Source: JADHUC01 sp964617665 (GTDB taxonomy: Bacteria > Planctomycetota > Planctomycetia > Pirellulales > Pirellulaceae). From it: 24,236 nt of DNA. Below are positions 23,351-24,236 of the stretch, piece by piece; positions within the stretch are counted from its first letter, which is position 1; every line of letters starts with the position of its first letter. Position numbers and translations under genes: made by a program. The notes beneath the pieces are model-generated. The model did not search any database and was not told where the DNA came from. It worked only from the letters and a program-made list of their open reading frames with translations. The stretch lies in the NCBI GenBank assembly GCA_964617665.1, contig CAZUAH010000183.1, positions 1-24,236 on the forward strand. Direction: 5' to 3'.

Positions 23351-24022
23351 TCACCGCGCGTCTCCAGCGTGCGCGGACAACGCCTTCCCTAACAATATCT
23401 CGACTCGCTCCGTCCTTTCCGACCAACCGTCCGAGATCTTCTCAGTCCGTTGTGTGAGCTTGTCGTCGCTGACCAAGGAGGCAATGGCCTTGCGGCTGGA
23501 TTCACCCTTTATCCCTGCAAGCGCAAATGCGGCACTCGCGGGCTTCTTGTTGACCAGTGCCATGACGTCGGGAACGACATTGTCGGTCCCGTGCGTAGCG
23601 ACCAGGTCAAACACGACAGACTCGGCAATACGTCCAGTGCCAAGGAATCGAGGAGTGTTGCCCAGCAGCACCCGCAATCCCTTGTCGCCTTTTTTTGCGG
23701 CCAGCGCCTCAGCCGCAATACAGTACAAATGAAGATCAAAACGCTTTCGATCCTTCACCGATACCATTTCGACGAGCACGTCGTTGCCGACATCCGGAGC
23801 CGATGTCGCCGCCATCACGACCGCCGAGTACATGTTGCCCCACGAGTCACTTCGATACTCGGGGAGTAGCATCGAGGGCAACGTTGGACTATGCTTGCCT
23901 GACACAAGATGCTCGAGCACGTCCATCCCGGCATCCTTCGAACAGTTGTAAGCCCCAACGACCCTCATCAGGTTGTAGCTCTCGGGGTACACGTACCACG
24001 GGCCTGATCCCGATGTGCGCAA
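23351..24022 (-). CDS. HEAT-like alpha-repeat protein, probably lacking its 5' end
   Basis: About 223 aa from a TTG at 24022; there is no good ribosome site there. The frame stays open upstream through the 24070-24108 hairpin until a TAG at its far edge, with no ATG. The sequence has the look of paired helices (NVVPDVMALVNKKPASAAFALAGI, ESSRKAIASLVSDDKL, AAEALAAKKGDKGLRVLLGN), an alpha-solenoid without catalytic motifs. The first visible residues (RTSGSGPWYVYPESYNLMRVVGAY) already look like the inside of a domain, so the true N-terminus was probably lost when the repeat arose, or the product starts at a rare codon. The stop is 70 bp before the next gene, possibly the same transcript. Confidence 0.5.
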   Translation of the reverse strand: MRTSGSGPWYVYPESYNLMRVVGAYNCSKDAGMDVLEHLVSGKHSPTLPSMLLPEYRSDSWGNMYSAVVMAATSAPDVGNDVLVEMVSVKDRKRFDLHLYCIAAEALAAKKGDKGLRVLLGNTPRFLGTGRIAESVVFDLVATHGTDNVVPDVMALVNKKPASAAFALAGIKGESSRKAIASLVSDDKLTQRTEKISDGWSERTERVEILLGKALSAHAGDAR

Positions 24023-24069
24023 CCATGCTAGCCCAAGTTCTGGTGGGGAAGATGGGTTAATGCGCAGCC

Positions 24070-24108
24070 AGCCCCAGCCCTGCCGCCAAAGGCGGCAGGG
24101 CTGGGGCT
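24070..24108. repeat. Perfect 18-bp hairpin with AAA loop
   Basis: Two 18-base arms (24070-24087 and 24091-24108), starting AGCCCCAGCC, pair without mismatch around AAA. There is no T tract on either side, so it is a repeat element more than a classical terminator. It sits at the 5' end of the HEAT-like gene. Confidence 0.9.
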
Positions 24109-24143
24109 ATGAATCGCAGGGAGTGGTGCGTCGCGCTCGGCAA

Positions 24144-24161
24144 CCCGTGCTGAAGCACGGG
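24144..24161. repeat. Perfect 8-bp hairpin CCCGTGCT/AGCACGGG
   Basis: CCCGTGCT-GA-AGCACGGG, extended by CGG/CCG after a CAA bulge on the left. It follows the 24070 hairpin by 35 bases. No gene is visible from here to the window end. Confidence 0.75.
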
Positions 24162-24236
24162 CCGAACACTGCCTACGGCGAAAAGGGTCGTGAACCAGCG
24201 ATTTTCTGAGGCCCATTTATTTGATGACCTCTGGTA

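Noticed and set aside
24070..24108. Rho-independent terminator
   Set aside because: The stem is perfect but no T run follows on either strand.

Overview
The window looks like a chromosomal segment of a planctomycete, probably Pirellulales-like. This rests on gene content, not on a marker gene. It carries a Pirellula/Verrucomicrobium (PVC)-type membrane-bound dehydrogenase with a C-terminal CxxCH haem domain, a giant PD40/hydrazine-synthase-alpha-like/HEAT protein, a Tat-exported Gfo/Idh/MocA oxidoreductase, an NHL-repeat protein, many exported proteins, and GC-rich spacers full of palindromic repeats. There are no rRNA, tRNA, CRISPR or transposase genes that I can support.

Layout, left half. 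A VIT-VWA surface protein (387-2567) ends in a GlyGly-CTERM-like tail. It is followed by a rhomboid-family rhombosortase (2778-3449), a plausible dedicated substrate/protease pair with a palindromic repeat between the two genes. A minus-strand AHSA1/SRPBCC gene (3688-4065) is cut by an in-frame amber codon; its missing C-terminal helix is still readable downstream to 3613. Divergent from it is a compact two-gene module of visibly lower GC: TcmP (three-Cys-motif partner) and a DUF5131/Gp37-Gp68 protein with a CX6CX2C cluster motif (about 4267-6234). This looks like an accessory cassette. Then come the 1412-aa PD40-HzsA-like-HEAT protein (6457-10695), a radical SAM protein (10846-11988), and a Gfo/Idh/MocA plus NHL-repeat pair (12259-14712).

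Layout, right half. Everything is on the minus strand. Reading leftwards from 23280 there is a likely operon: an exported protein made of two copies of an unrecognised domain, the PVC-type dehydrogenase, a Tat-exported polysaccharide deacetylase, an isochorismatase-fold protein lacking the usual catalytic Asp and Lys, a sialidase-fold (BNR) protein, and possibly an exported unknown (14997-15905). Spacings are short: a 4-bp gap, a 35-bp gap, an ATGA overlap and a 43-bp gap. The content suggests extracytoplasmic handling of glycans with a periplasmic electron-transfer enzyme. At the right edge a HEAT-like gene appears to lack its 5' end beside a perfect hairpin.

Repeats. At least two families of REP-like elements are present, each built from two mirror-image hairpins. 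Family A has three copies (2638-2735, 14889-14997, 15935-16006). Family B has two full copies (10705-10768, 14801-14866) and one half copy (3561-3583). In family B the stems and loops change together between copies. A third inverted repeat encloses one B copy, so the 14751-14997 spacer is almost entirely nested palindromes. The most noteworthy items are the VIT-VWA/rhombosortase pair, the TcmP-DUF5131 cassette, the twin-hairpin elements and the amber-interrupted AHSA1 gene.
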